Of a DNA stretch of 64,000 bases, positions 9,554 to 18,722 are shown piece by piece. Origin of the DNA: RHLJ01 sp040222455 (GTDB lineage: Bacteria > Bacteroidota > Rhodothermia > Balneolales > Balneolaceae); the NCBI GenBank assembly GCA_040222455.1, contig JAVKDD010000020.1, positions 248,001-312,000 on the forward strand, given 5' to 3'. Below the pieces are notes generated by a model, which saw nothing but the letters and a program-made list of their open reading frames with translations, had not been told where the DNA came from and made no database searches. Within the stretch, counting starts at the first letter, position 1. Each line of letters opens with the position of its first letter. A program made the position numbers and the translations under genes.

Positions 9554-9750
9554 AAGGAGTTTTCTTTTAAGAAAAATTAATAACCAAGATATAGAAGTTA
9601 AGGCTATATCAAATCTTAATCAGCATAAGATGTTCTAATACTAAAAAGAAAGTGTAACGAATTCTAGTTTCGTCTATCCTTTAATCGTATTTTAATTAAT
9701 AGCTTAAACTTAGTTGAATATATTATTTTATAATTGAATAAATCTTAGGT

Positions 9751-10422
9751 ATGAATAAACACTACTATTTTTCTTTCTTTTTCATTTTTATTATTTCATC
9801 GACGGCAACTTTTGCTCAGGTAGATTATGAAACTCAAATCCAAAGTATTTTTACTGCAAAGTGTAATTCTTGTCACGGTAATGGTCAAAACACTTTTAAT
9901 TCGAGCTCTTATGAGGCTGTAATGGCAAGCACTAGTGCGGCTACAAAGTATAATAAAAAGCATGTGATTCCAGGAGATGCGGATGGCAGTCCATTAGTTG
10001 ATAAAATTGAGGCAAATCCACAGTTTGGTACTCGGATGCCTCAGGGCGGATCACTTCCTCAATCAGAAATAAATGCTATTAAACAATGGATTTCGGAGGG
10101 AGCGAATGCAGTGCCAACGAATAATGAATCTGAATATGTGATTCCGGAATCATTTAAGCTGCTTGGTAATTATCCAAACCCGTTTAATCCGAGTACTCAC
10201 ATCCAATTCGATGTTCCTGTTGCTGCACAGTATACAATTTCAATTTATACGATGCATGGACAGTTAATTGCAGAACAAGTCGGAAATGTTGCAGTGGGAA
10301 GAGCACAAATTCCTATAAATTTAGCGGGCAATCCAACGGGGATCTATCTGTATAAAGTATCTGCGCTTACTAATAGTGGTACTCAAATAATTGGTACCGG
10401 AAGAATGACGTTGGTTAAGTAA
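9751..10422 (+). CDS. Secreted c-type cytochrome-like protein with type IX sorting domain
   Basis: 223 residues. Signal peptide ends near STATFAQ (residue 23). A single haem-binding CNSCH (Cys38, Cys41, His42) sits in a planctomycete-type cytochrome C domain (GDADGSPLVDKIEA, MPQGGSLPQSEINAIKQWI). From about residue 130 comes a type IX secretion C-terminal domain: LLGNYPNPFNPST, then YTISIYTMHGQLI, and a final GTGRMTLVK. Predicted to be exported and then displayed or released at the cell surface, where it could carry electrons. Monocistronic, with its own upstream region of about 200 bp. Confidence 0.85.
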   Translation: MNKHYYFSFFFIFIISSTATFAQVDYETQIQSIFTAKCNSCHGNGQNTFNSSSYEAVMASTSAATKYNKKHVIPGDADGSPLVDKIEANPQFGTRMPQGGSLPQSEINAIKQWISEGANAVPTNNESEYVIPESFKLLGNYPNPFNPSTHIQFDVPVAAQYTISIYTMHGQLIAEQVGNVAVGRAQIPINLAGNPTGIYLYKVSALTNSGTQIIGTGRMTLVK

Positions 10423-10430
10423 CCTATTTT

Positions 10431-12137
10431 TTAATTCTGGAATGTATTCTTTTCAATCAATTCTTTAGCACTATTTAATGCAGATTCTGATATCTCTGAA
10501 CCACTCATAAGGCTTGCTACTTCATGAATGTGTTCCTTTTGTGATAGGGGTAGGATCTTAGTGATAGTTCGATCATGATCCTCGAATTTAGCAACTTTAA
10601 AATGATGATGAGCCTGGCTTGCTATCTGAGGTTGATGAGTGATAGCTACAATTTGGCAATGGTTAGAAAGAACTCTCATCGAACGACCAACTTTTTCTGA
10701 AACTTCGCCGCTAATTCCTGTATCGATTTCATCAAAAATCATAACGGGAAGGCTTTGCTCTTTGGCAAGAATTGATTTTAAGGCCAACATAACACGACTA
10801 ATTTCACCACCTGATGCAATCTTTACCAGTGGTTTTGGCTCCTCTCCTTTATTGGTAGATATATACAAGCGAACCTCATCACAGCCATAATCCATACAAT
10901 CTACTGTAATGCCATCTACTTCAATCCAGCCACTATTACTTTCAATCCAATCAACCCGAACGGTTAGTTTTGCATGAGGTATTCCAAGATTTGAAAGCTC
11001 ATCTTCAATATTTTTCCCTAATTTTATCCCGATAGCTATTCGTTTGTTATGTAGTTTCTGAGCCGAGTTAGCAAGTTGATTAGCTTGATCTGAAACAAGG
11101 TTTTTGAGCTTTTCAATTTCTAAATCAAAATTATCAGCAATTGAAAGTTCTCTTTGTATCTCGTTGAGATATGAAATTAACCCAGAGATATCACGCTGAT
11201 ACTTTTTCTGTAAATGATTTAGTTCTACTTGCCGTTGCCGGAGTTTTTCTAATCGCTTGGGATTAAATTCAATATTATTTCGATAACGCTCTGCAAATTG
11301 AACTGCTTCGTTTACACTTACCCGAGCGGTATTAATTTCTTCAAGATATGTTTCAAATTCAGGTTCAATTCGTGCTAAATCTTCCAGATTTAATTTAAGG
11401 ATGTTAAGTAACTGAAGGATATCAGTTTCATCACTCTCAGAAAGTTCAGAAATTGCTGCAGCTTTTTGATCGAGAACTTCTGCATTGTCAAGTAAATTCA
11501 TTTCGGCAAGCAGTTCTTCTTCTTCATCCATCGACAAGCGAGCCTGCTCTAATTCATTTACCTGAAAACGGTATAACTCAGTTTTTTCCTGGAGATCAAA
11601 TTCTCTTTTTTTCAGTGAAGAAAGTTCTTTTCGGAGTGTTTTCATTTTAGCGAAATCGATTTGATATGCTTTAAGAAGAGGCTCTATTTCACCAAAACTA
11701 TCAATAACAGCCCGGTGATTTTCTTCTTTTAATAGCAGTTGATGATCGTGTTGACCGTGTAAATCTACCAACAAATCTCCTACAGATTTTAATACGCTAA
11801 TATTTACAGGAGTATCATTTATAAAAGCCCGGCTTCCAGTTTGTCGAATTTCCCTGCGCAAGATCAGGTAGTCTCTACATTCTACTTCATTTTCTGTGAG
11901 TAGTTTATTTAAACTCTCATTTTCACCTGTTTTAATGGTAGCCTCAGAAATAGCTTTTTCTGCACCACGTCGTATTACCTCAGTATCAGCGCGTTCGCCG
12001 AGAATCATATTCAACGCCCCGATGATAATCGATTTTCCAGCTCCCGTCTGTCCGGTAAGGATATTAAGCCCTTCTCCAAACTGAACTTCGAGTTCATCTA
12101 TTAGTGCGAAATCTTTTATGTACAATGATTGAATCAT
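10431..12137 (-). CDS. recN: DNA repair protein RecN
   Basis: 568 residues, the normal length of this SMC-like ATPase for double-strand break repair. Walker A is GQTGAGKSIIIGAL near residue 30. Two coiled-coil arms follow in the middle. The C-terminal half holds the ABC signature ASGGEISRVMLALKS and Walker B PVMIFDEIDTGISG. The start fits the RecN family (MIQSLYIKDFALIDELEV). Convergent with the cytochrome gene, with an 8-bp gap. Confidence 0.97.
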   Translation of the reverse strand: MIQSLYIKDFALIDELEVQFGEGLNILTGQTGAGKSIIIGALNMILGERADTEVIRRGAEKAISEATIKTGENESLNKLLTENEVECRDYLILRREIRQTGSRAFINDTPVNISVLKSVGDLLVDLHGQHDHQLLLKEENHRAVIDSFGEIEPLLKAYQIDFAKMKTLRKELSSLKKREFDLQEKTELYRFQVNELEQARLSMDEEEELLAEMNLLDNAEVLDQKAAAISELSESDETDILQLLNILKLNLEDLARIEPEFETYLEEINTARVSVNEAVQFAERYRNNIEFNPKRLEKLRQRQVELNHLQKKYQRDISGLISYLNEIQRELSIADNFDLEIEKLKNLVSDQANQLANSAQKLHNKRIAIGIKLGKNIEDELSNLGIPHAKLTVRVDWIESNSGWIEVDGITVDCMDYGCDEVRLYISTNKGEEPKPLVKIASGGEISRVMLALKSILAKEQSLPVMIFDEIDTGISGEVSEKVGRSMRVLSNHCQIVAITHQPQIASQAHHHFKVAKFEDHDRTITKILPLSQKEHIHEVASLMSGSEISESALNSAKELIEKNTFQN

Positions 12138-12140
12138 TGG

Positions 12141-12616
12141 AATTCAAAATTTAAAATTCAAAATTATTACGATCTCGATTTGGTCGTTTTTATGATGGCT
12201 GAAAGTATATTAACAATCTCCAAGGCTTCTTGTTGAAAATGAGAGACATCAATTTTAGTCAGCTCACTTTCTTGAAGTAGTCGTAGCCAATATCTAGTTT
12301 CTCTAGCTTCTTTTAAAGAGATAGATAATTTATTTAAAAAATCTTTTCGAGACTGACCCGCAATCGCCTCTTCAATGTTCGCACCAATACTAGTTGCTGA
12401 TCTAAGAATTTGTTTTGAGATAATGTATTCACGCTCATCTTGTAGTTTCTTATACAAAGAAATTATAGATAGTGAGAACTGGAAGCTTTTTTCCTGAATT
12501 AAATTAGTTTTAACAGCCATGAGATTTTAGTTTTATTAATCTATTTATTTTGGTATGACTATCTCAAAACAAATTCCTTACAATTTTGAATCTTTAATTT
12601 TTAAATTTTGAATTAT
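12141..12616. repeat. Inverted AT-rich repeats flanking the four-helix-bundle gene
   Basis: AATTCAAAATTTAAAATTC begins at 12141, directly against the gene's stop codon. An imperfect reverse complement (AATTTTGAAT, a short insertion, then TTTAAATTTTGAATT) spans 12582-12616 upstream of its start. The two arms enclose one small gene, giving a unit of about 476 bp. This could be a small mobile cassette or a repeat-prone insertion site between recN and rluD. Confidence 0.5.
12167..12520 (-). CDS. Four helix bundle protein (S23/IVS family)
   Basis: 117 residues, all-helical. It has the family pattern: LIQEKSFQFSLSIISLYKKL, then ILRSATSIGANIEEAIAGQS, KDFLNKLSISLKEARETRYW and LLQESELT. Homologues occur in 23S rRNA intervening sequences and as free-standing genes, and are related to the Avd protein of diversity-generating retroelements. 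No reverse transcriptase is nearby, so this is the solitary kind. Function unknown. AT-rich inverted repeats flank it. Confidence 0.9.
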   Translation of the reverse strand: MAVKTNLIQEKSFQFSLSIISLYKKLQDEREYIISKQILRSATSIGANIEEAIAGQSRKDFLNKLSISLKEARETRYWLRLLQESELTKIDVSHFQQEALEIVNILSAIIKTTKSRS

Positions 12617-12658
12617 TCAGGAAGAGGTAAAGTCCTTACAATCTACCTATCTTAAAGC

Positions 12659-13678
12659 ATGAGCGAACAAAATGATAAAGAAAAGTCAGAAAAAACCATC
12701 TACGAATTCACAGTCCCGGATGGACAACAAGAGTCTATACGGCTTGACGCATATATCACAGGGTTTGTTGAAAATGCGACACGAAATAAGGTTCAAAAAG
12801 CTATAAAAGATGGCTATGTATGGGTGAACGGAAAACATGAGAAAGTCTCCTATAAAATGCTTCCCGGAGACAAAATTTATATTGAACTCCCAATTGCACC
12901 ACCACCTGAGGCAGAAGCAGAACAATTAGATATCAATATTATTTTCGAAGATGATGATCTAATCATTGTAAATAAAGAAGCAGGAATGGTGGTTCACCCT
13001 GCATATGGTAACTGGACAGGAACCTTAGTAAATGGATTAATGCATCATGTGGATGAATTGGCGGGGGAGGATGAGGAAGAAAATATCCGTCCAGGAATTG
13101 TCCATCGACTAGATAAAGATACAAGTGGTTTGCTCGTTGTAGCTAAAAACGATGAAACACTAGCCAAACTTTCTTCAAAATTTGCCAAAAAGGATGTCGA
13201 GCGAACTTATTGGGCTATTGTTTGGGGAACACCTCAAGAAGAAGGAACTATTGAAGGTGATATCGGGCGCTCAAAACAAGATCGTAAGCTGATGACGGTA
13301 ATGAATAATGGGAGGGGAAAGCACGCTGTTACTCATTATAAAGTACTGGAGCATTTTGATTATCTCAGTTTGGTTGAAGTAAAACTCGAAACAGGAAGAA
13401 CGCATCAAATTAGAGTTCATTTTTCTCATATAGGTCATAATGTATTTGGTGATTCAACCTATGGAGGAACTTCGGTTCGTTATGGCCCAAATACCGGCGC
13501 CAGAAAAACGATGTTTCATAAATTGATTACAGGTTTAGGGCGGCAAGCTCTTCATGCCAAAACGCTTGGCTTTGAACACCCTAAATCTGGTGAAATAGTT
13601 CGGTTTGATTCGGAACTTCCAGATGATTTCCAACATGTGTTAGATACTTTAAGAGAAAAGTGTAATAAAGAGTATTGA
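12659..13678 (+). CDS. rluD: RluA/RluD family 23S rRNA pseudouridine synthase
   Basis: 339 residues. An N-terminal S4 RNA-binding domain (about 28-90: RLDAYITGFVENATRNKVQKAI) precedes the synthase domain. The catalytic motif is GIVHRLDKDTSGLLVVAK (Asp152), followed by ETGRTHQIRVHFSHIGH and the RQALHAKTLGFEHP segment. The family isomerises uridines in helix 69 and nearby positions of 23S rRNA. The exact target (RluD or a paralogue) is inferred from the S4 domain and length. Confidence 0.9.
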   Translation: MSEQNDKEKSEKTIYEFTVPDGQQESIRLDAYITGFVENATRNKVQKAIKDGYVWVNGKHEKVSYKMLPGDKIYIELPIAPPPEAEAEQLDINIIFEDDDLIIVNKEAGMVVHPAYGNWTGTLVNGLMHHVDELAGEDEEENIRPGIVHRLDKDTSGLLVVAKNDETLAKLSSKFAKKDVERTYWAIVWGTPQEEGTIEGDIGRSKQDRKLMTVMNNGRGKHAVTHYKVLEHFDYLSLVEVKLETGRTHQIRVHFSHIGHNVFGDSTYGGTSVRYGPNTGARKTMFHKLITGLGRQALHAKTLGFEHPKSGEIVRFDSELPDDFQHVLDTLREKCNKEY

Positions 13679-14008
13679 GAGAGTTTCGAATAAAAAATAT
13701 TCAATAAGGAATAATCAAGTAAGAATTGGCTGACTTTGCGAGGAATCTGGTTTTATAAATTTGGAACGCTATTAGCCGACGAAGCAATCTCATTGATTCG
13801 CTCACACTTTTAATGGAAGCATGAGGTTCCGGTTAGCATTCCCAGGCAGTGCTTAGGAATGAGGTGAAAAATTATTTTCATATATCACAATTATTGAAAA
13901 ATAAAGATTAAATTCTCCGCAAATCGATCCTATCAATGTAAATATGCTTTGGCAAATCAGGTACATTAGGCGGTTGTACCCCTGGGAAAAACACTTCAAT
14001 TTATTACT
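13679..14008. other. Intergenic region with relic of a dispersed repeat
   Basis: 330 bases with no convincing ORF. It contains TGCGAGGAATC near 13737 and CGACGAAGCAATCTC at 13777-13791. These look like pieces of the GCGAGGAACGAAGCAATCTC-type repeat that is dispersed between genes in many Bacteroidota genomes. A degenerate copy of a related form (CATTCTGAGCGAAAGGGAAG) lies at 20103. No RNA gene is recognised. Confidence 0.4.
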
Positions 14009-14893
14009 ATGAAAACTTCATATCGAACAGTAGGAATAACAATAATTTCAGCAGTTCTACTCATCTCGTGTAGTGCACTTGAAAAACTTTCAACTGCTAA
14101 AACCGACCGGCTTAACCAAGGTGAATTTTATAAAACCTATGAAGCAAAAAAAATGCCGAATGCTTCCTCCACTATCGGACTTTTACCAATTACGGTTCAA
14201 CCAAGTCTCGATTCTTTTGATATGGATTACGATTCTGATAATCCAAGTTTGATCGAACTAACCGATAGTATAGCGGCAAAAGTTCAGCGAATGCCAATCT
14301 CATTTGCATTCATATCAGAATATGACTTAATAAATTCAAAAAACGCCCCGGGAATTTATGTAGGAAGTAGCGAAGGCGACAATGTCCCTTATGGAGTTAG
14401 TATTCAAAAAGAGGAGTTTGAGACCGTTCCGCCAATGGTTATTCACATGAAAAAACCAAAAGACACTTGGAAAGAGCAGGTAGCAAATACCGCTTTGGAA
14501 AATGAAACTGATTACTTTCTAAGGATTTGGATCAGTTTTGCAGAATATCCTAAAGTTGATAAAGGGTTGATTAAAAAGCAGGTGATGCTGGGAACAAACC
14601 ATTCGAAAGAAATCCGGTTTTTTAGTGATGATCTAAAACCTGTAGAGGTTTTGCAATTAAGCGGATATCTGGTAGATAAAAACGGCAACATAATTCGTGC
14701 AGGTGCTGAAGGAGTTGTACACAATGACACCCGTTTTTGGCTACAAGTGCTGGATGTTAAAGAATTGATAGACGATGAAACCATTCGGCGTGTACTTTAC
14801 AAAGAACGAAGAGATGATTTACCTGGAGACCCACTTGCGCTTGATGTAGCAATCAAAAATCTAGTTGCCCAATTGTTAGATCGGAATATTTAA
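14009..14893 (+). CDS. Hypothetical lipoprotein
   Basis: 294 residues. The N-terminal signal ends in a lipobox (VLLISC, Cys about 21), so it is predicted to be lipid-anchored. The mature part contains a beta-rich region with PYGVSIQKEEFETVPP and DTWKEQVANTALENETDYFLRIW, which reads like a predicted surface or periplasmic domain of unknown family. No catalytic motif is seen. The following gene runs in the opposite direction, so it is probably monocistronic. Confidence 0.75.
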   Translation: MKTSYRTVGITIISAVLLISCSALEKLSTAKTDRLNQGEFYKTYEAKKMPNASSTIGLLPITVQPSLDSFDMDYDSDNPSLIELTDSIAAKVQRMPISFAFISEYDLINSKNAPGIYVGSSEGDNVPYGVSIQKEEFETVPPMVIHMKKPKDTWKEQVANTALENETDYFLRIWISFAEYPKVDKGLIKKQVMLGTNHSKEIRFFSDDLKPVEVLQLSGYLVDKNGNIIRAGAEGVVHNDTRFWLQVLDVKELIDDETIRRVLYKERRDDLPGDPLALDVAIKNLVAQLLDRNI

Positions 14894-14925
14894 AAGGAAA
14901 CATAAATCAGAAGCGTACAAAATCA

Positions 14926-15450
14926 TTAATAATTTTCGCCTATTTTTTTTCGAAGCTCATCGATCATTTTAAAAACGCCAGCTTTAACGCCGGGAGATAA
15001 TGTATTAAGATACTGAGGCTGAGTAAGCATCAATATCTCATTATTTAATTCGGGGTATTTTTTAGCAGCTTTTACCATAATTCTAAATGCAGTATGACGA
15101 ACAGAAGGTTGTTTTTTGAGTTGCTCCCAAAGATGAATGGAAAAATCCAGTAATTGACCTTCATGTTCATCGTCAAGTTCAAGTTGATTAAGAACTTTAA
15201 GAAACTCTCTTTGGTGACCATCTTCTAATTCAGGGAGAACATCAAGAATGTTTTGAATATAGGGCTGAATTTTAGAACTAAATTTATTTACACAACCACC
15301 AATCATCCAGGTTGCTCGCCATGAAATGGGTTGTTTTTGTGAAAGAGCTATTCTCATCGCTGTTTCAAATTCATCCTGATGATCTTGCAAATAAGTAACC
15401 ATTCCAGGTTTATCTCTACTCATTAAAATATTTTCCAATTCAGATTTCAT
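14926..15450 (-). CDS. HEAT-repeat-like helical protein, unknown function
   Basis: 174 residues, entirely helical with pairs of antiparallel-type helices (QKQPISWRATWMIGGCVN, LWEQLKKQPSVRHTAFRIMVKA). This pattern is common in small bacterial HEAT/ARM-like proteins. No signal peptide. Third gene of a tight minus-strand run after the oxidoreductase and the SnoaL-like gene (11-bp gap), so probably cotranscribed; its connection to them is unclear. Confidence 0.75.
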   Translation of the reverse strand: MKSELENILMSRDKPGMVTYLQDHQDEFETAMRIALSQKQPISWRATWMIGGCVNKFSSKIQPYIQNILDVLPELEDGHQREFLKVLNQLELDDEHEGQLLDFSIHLWEQLKKQPSVRHTAFRIMVKAAKKYPELNNEILMLTQPQYLNTLSPGVKAGVFKMIDELRKKIGENY

Positions 15451-15461
15451 ACATCCAAAAT

Positions 15462-15839
15462 CTAATACATCTTATTTGGATTCGCAGAATTTTCAGGAAC
15501 TTGTTGAATAGCATCCCAATGTTCACAAATCTTTCCATGTTCATCAAAGCGGAAGAAATCCATTGTTACATATTGGTCATTACCCGGCCAGGTCTGGTGA
15601 GTATGGAGTGCAACTAATTTCCCTTCTCCTATACATCGAACGAACTCAATATATTTCTCAGGGTACTCAACGTACATTCGCTCAAAATAATCAATAAAAC
15701 CTCTGAGTCCATCCGCTACATCTGGGTTGTGTTGTATGTATTCATCACCAACATATAGTTCAATCGCCTTCTTTGGATTTCCTTCATATGCAATCTTATA
15801 GAAAGCGATGGCGTTTTGCTTGTTTCGTTGGATGCTCAT
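15462..15839 (-). CDS. SnoaL-like / NTF2-fold protein
   Basis: 125 residues with the SnoaL-like cone-shaped alpha+beta fold signature: AIAFYKIAYEGNPKKAIELYVGD, YIQHNPDVADG, and FFRFDEHGKICEHWDAIQ. Members bind or convert small hydrophobic molecules, but many have no known activity. It follows the oxidoreductase gene with a 3-bp gap, which suggests translation from one message. Confidence 0.85.
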   Translation of the reverse strand: MSIQRNKQNAIAFYKIAYEGNPKKAIELYVGDEYIQHNPDVADGLRGFIDYFERMYVEYPEKYIEFVRCIGEGKLVALHTHQTWPGNDQYVTMDFFRFDEHGKICEHWDAIQQVPENSANPNKMY

Positions 15840-15842
15840 GTA

Positions 15843-16817
15843 TTAGTTATTTATCGAAATAATGATTTTCCCAGTATGCTTCGCTTCACCAAAATACTGG
15901 ATCATTTTGGGTACATCTTCTAAACGGTAGGGACCATCTATGATAGGTTTTATATGGCCTGATAGAAAGAGTTTGTTAATATATTCAAGGTTTTTATTCG
16001 TTTTTAAAGAAACGATTTCAACTCTCTTAGTGCTGAAAATAGAAATTAGTTTCTTGAAAAGTAACACCTGAACAAGACTAAGTAATTGTCCACCTACAGT
16101 TACATATTTTCCGTTTTCTTTTAACACTCGCAAGTAATCAAACGTTGATTTATTGGTTTTTGCATCTAAAATCAGATCATATGTTGTGCCACTTTTAGTG
16201 AAGTCTTTTTTCTTGTAATCTATTACCTGATCGAAGCCCATCGATCTCATAGTTACTAGTTTGTTGCCTGTGTCAACGCCAGTAACTTTTGCGTTGTATA
16301 GTTTGGCAATATTTAATGCGAAATTCCCGACTCCTCCACCAGCTCCATTTATTAAAATATCCATTCCATGTTTTATTTTTCCAACTTCAATTAATCCCTG
16401 AACTGCAAGCAAAGAAGCATGGGGGATGGTGGCTGCTTCTTCAAAAGTCATTTCTTTAGGTTTCAAAACTAATGCTTTTTCATTGATGCATACGTATTCA
16501 GCAAAAGTTCCAAATCCATAATTAGAGAGGTCTCCAAATACTTCATCACCTATTTTAAATGAAGTTACATTCTTACCGACAGATTCAATCACACCCGCTA
16601 ATTCCATTCCGGGAATCTGTTGTTTTGGCTTAAAGAGGCCAAACATTAATCTATAAATTCGAGGCATACCTCTTACAACGCACCAGTCATAGTCGTTAAT
16701 AGCCGAAGCCCGGACGTTTACTAAAACTTCGTTTTCTCCAGGAGTTGGCTTGGGTACATTCTTTAGTGTAAGAACTTTTTCAGGAGAACCATATTCAGAA
16801 AAGGTTATCGCTTTCAA
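15843..16817 (-). CDS. Zinc-independent MDR family NAD(P)-dependent oxidoreductase
   Basis: 324 residues of the quinone-oxidoreductase branch of medium-chain dehydrogenases. It shows the GroES-like N-terminal domain (SAINDYDWCVVRGM), the GMELAGVIESVGKNV segment, and the nucleotide-binding loop in LINGAGGGVGNFALNIAKL. The structural zinc cysteine cluster is absent. It probably reduces enones, quinones or aldehydes with NADPH. First gene of a three-gene minus-strand operon, divergent from gldC. Confidence 0.88.
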   Translation of the reverse strand: MKAITFSEYGSPEKVLTLKNVPKPTPGENEVLVNVRASAINDYDWCVVRGMPRIYRLMFGLFKPKQQIPGMELAGVIESVGKNVTSFKIGDEVFGDLSNYGFGTFAEYVCINEKALVLKPKEMTFEEAATIPHASLLAVQGLIEVGKIKHGMDILINGAGGGVGNFALNIAKLYNAKVTGVDTGNKLVTMRSMGFDQVIDYKKKDFTKSGTTYDLILDAKTNKSTFDYLRVLKENGKYVTVGGQLLSLVQVLLFKKLISIFSTKRVEIVSLKTNKNLEYINKLFLSGHIKPIIDGPYRLEDVPKMIQYFGEAKHTGKIIISINN

Positions 16818-16905
16818 TTAGACAGTATTAGTTAAAACCAGCATAATATGATAAACCGTAAATATCGAAATCCAAAACTCGTATCTTCATCCAGAATTAT
16901 AAAGA

Positions 16906-17244
16906 ATGAAACTTATGCAGAAGAAAGAAATAAATATCACCGTAGAATTGGACGAACAGAATATTCCAACCAATATCATTTGGAAAGCCGATGATATGCA
17001 GGGAAAAACCGAAGCTCAATGTAGAGCTATGCTACTATCACTTTGGGACGCCAAACAAAAAGACACGCTAAAACTCGATCTTTGGACTAAAGATATGACA
17101 GTGGATGAGATGAAAATTTTCTTTCATCAAACTTTAGTTACGATGGCTAGTACTCTTCAAACAGCGACTAACGATGAACGAATATCTGGGGATATGATGG
17201 ATTTCTGCGATTATTTTGCCGAGAAGATGGAGATTAAAGCTTAA
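16906..17244 (+). CDS. gldC: Gliding motility protein GldC
   Basis: 112 residues matching GldC throughout: EINITVELDEQNIPTNIIWKA, AMLLSLWDAKQKDTLKLDLW, then TKDMTVDEMKIFFHQTLVTMA and ISGDMMDFCDYFAEKM. GldC is a small cytoplasmic protein confined to the Bacteroidota group; it is needed for full gliding in Flavobacterium but is also found in non-gliders. A second ATG three codons in (16915) is an alternative start. Useful taxonomic marker for this window. Confidence 0.92.
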   Translation: MKLMQKKEINITVELDEQNIPTNIIWKADDMQGKTEAQCRAMLLSLWDAKQKDTLKLDLWTKDMTVDEMKIFFHQTLVTMASTLQTATNDERISGDMMDFCDYFAEKMEIKA

Positions 17245-17321
17245 GCAATGTTTCAATGTTCAATTATGAATGATCAATGAGAAATTCATTTTTATTTTCC
17301 ATTCTAAATTGAATCATTTAA

Positions 17322-18656
17322 TCAAAGCCCAATAAAAATGGCTATAAAAATAGAAGTAAGACTTATCCCAAAAATGATTAGAAAAGGCTTCCAGCAAAAG
17401 AAAAACCATTCTTTATAAGAAATACCAGCGGCGGTTAGCATAGCAAGTAACGCCCCGTTTGTAGGAGTGAGTAAATCCATCATTACAGCACCATATTGGT
17501 AGCACAAAATCATTACCTGCCTAGACATGCCAATTAAATCTGCCAGCGGAGTGAGTAGTGGCATGGTGAGAACAGCTTGTCCAGAACTGCTTGGTACTGG
17601 AATATGTAAAATAGCTTGAGCGGTAGTCATTCCAACAGCAGAAACCATTACAGGTAAATCCTGAAGTGGGTTGAATAAACCAAACACAATAGAGTCGATG
17701 ATTTTTCCTTCTTCTAAAATCAGGTATAAACTTCTAGCTAATCCCACGATTACAGCTGCAAAAGCCATGTCTTGAAATCCACCAGCGTAAGCTCTTGCAG
17801 TTCCATTGATCCCAAGCTTTCCGATCAGTCCACATATAATGCCCATTACTAAGAAAGCGGCAGACATTTGGTTATAATCCCAATCCCAATTCAGGATTCC
17901 ATAAACCATCAGAGCAAAAGTAACAACCACTAACAATAGAATAGTGATCGTTCTACTTGAAAGTTTTATGTCAGTTTCCATTGTCTTAGGGGCATGGATA
18001 TCGGAGGATTTACCCATACGAATAACCCAATAAATCCAAAACGCAGTTACGATTAGCAAAATAATAATTCGAAATAGGGTCCCTGAAAATGGTTCTACAT
18101 CTGCAACTTTTTGAGCTAATAAAACACCAAAAGGATTCATGGGACTGAAAGCAGCCCCAACAGTTGCTGATCCGGCGCTTATTGCGATAGCAGCGATTTT
18201 TGAGTATCCAATTCGATCAGCCATTATAACTAGAAAGGGAACCATGGCAATGATTTCTTCATAGGTATTATTGAGCGCTCCGACAGTTACGAACACTAAT
18301 CCTACGAGTATGATAACCCGATCTTGAGAATGGTGGTATCGATTAACAAGCACCGAAAGACCTTCATTAAAGGCCCCGGTTTTATCAACAACAACAAACG
18401 CTCCACCAATAATCAATATTAGAACCACGATATCAGCTCCAAAAACAATCCCTTCTGGAACTTTTACAATAGCATTTAATAAACTTATAGGCTGTGCTTC
18501 AATTTGTTCGTAGCTGTTTGCGACTACCACTTCTCGTCCGGTTTCTTCATCAAACATTCTCTGATATTCCCCTGAAGGAATAACATGTGTTAATATCGCC
18601 GCTAGAGCAATAAAGATTAAAAGAATAGCAAGAGGATGAGGAAACTCGAATTTCAT
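17322..18656 (-). CDS. DcuC/YfcC family anaerobic C4-dicarboxylate-type transporter
   Basis: 444 residues, very hydrophobic, with about 11-12 transmembrane helices. Family motifs: HPLAILLIFIALAAILTHV at the N-terminus, AGSATVGAAFSPMNPFGVLL (re-entrant region one) and HIPVPSSSGQAVLTMPLLTPLA (re-entrant region two). YfcC-like members transport basic amino acids or dicarboxylates; the substrate is not determinable here. Inner membrane. Single gene. Confidence 0.88.
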   Translation of the reverse strand: MKFEFPHPLAILLIFIALAAILTHVIPSGEYQRMFDEETGREVVVANSYEQIEAQPISLLNAIVKVPEGIVFGADIVVLILIIGGAFVVVDKTGAFNEGLSVLVNRYHHSQDRVIILVGLVFVTVGALNNTYEEIIAMVPFLVIMADRIGYSKIAAIAISAGSATVGAAFSPMNPFGVLLAQKVADVEPFSGTLFRIIILLIVTAFWIYWVIRMGKSSDIHAPKTMETDIKLSSRTITILLLVVVTFALMVYGILNWDWDYNQMSAAFLVMGIICGLIGKLGINGTARAYAGGFQDMAFAAVIVGLARSLYLILEEGKIIDSIVFGLFNPLQDLPVMVSAVGMTTAQAILHIPVPSSSGQAVLTMPLLTPLADLIGMSRQVMILCYQYGAVMMDLLTPTNGALLAMLTAAGISYKEWFFFCWKPFLIIFGISLTSIFIAIFIGL

Positions 18657-18722
18657 GTATGTACCCTAATTAATTTTGTGAAAGAATGTAACGCAATAAT
18701 TCTATTCTACAAACTGAGTAAA

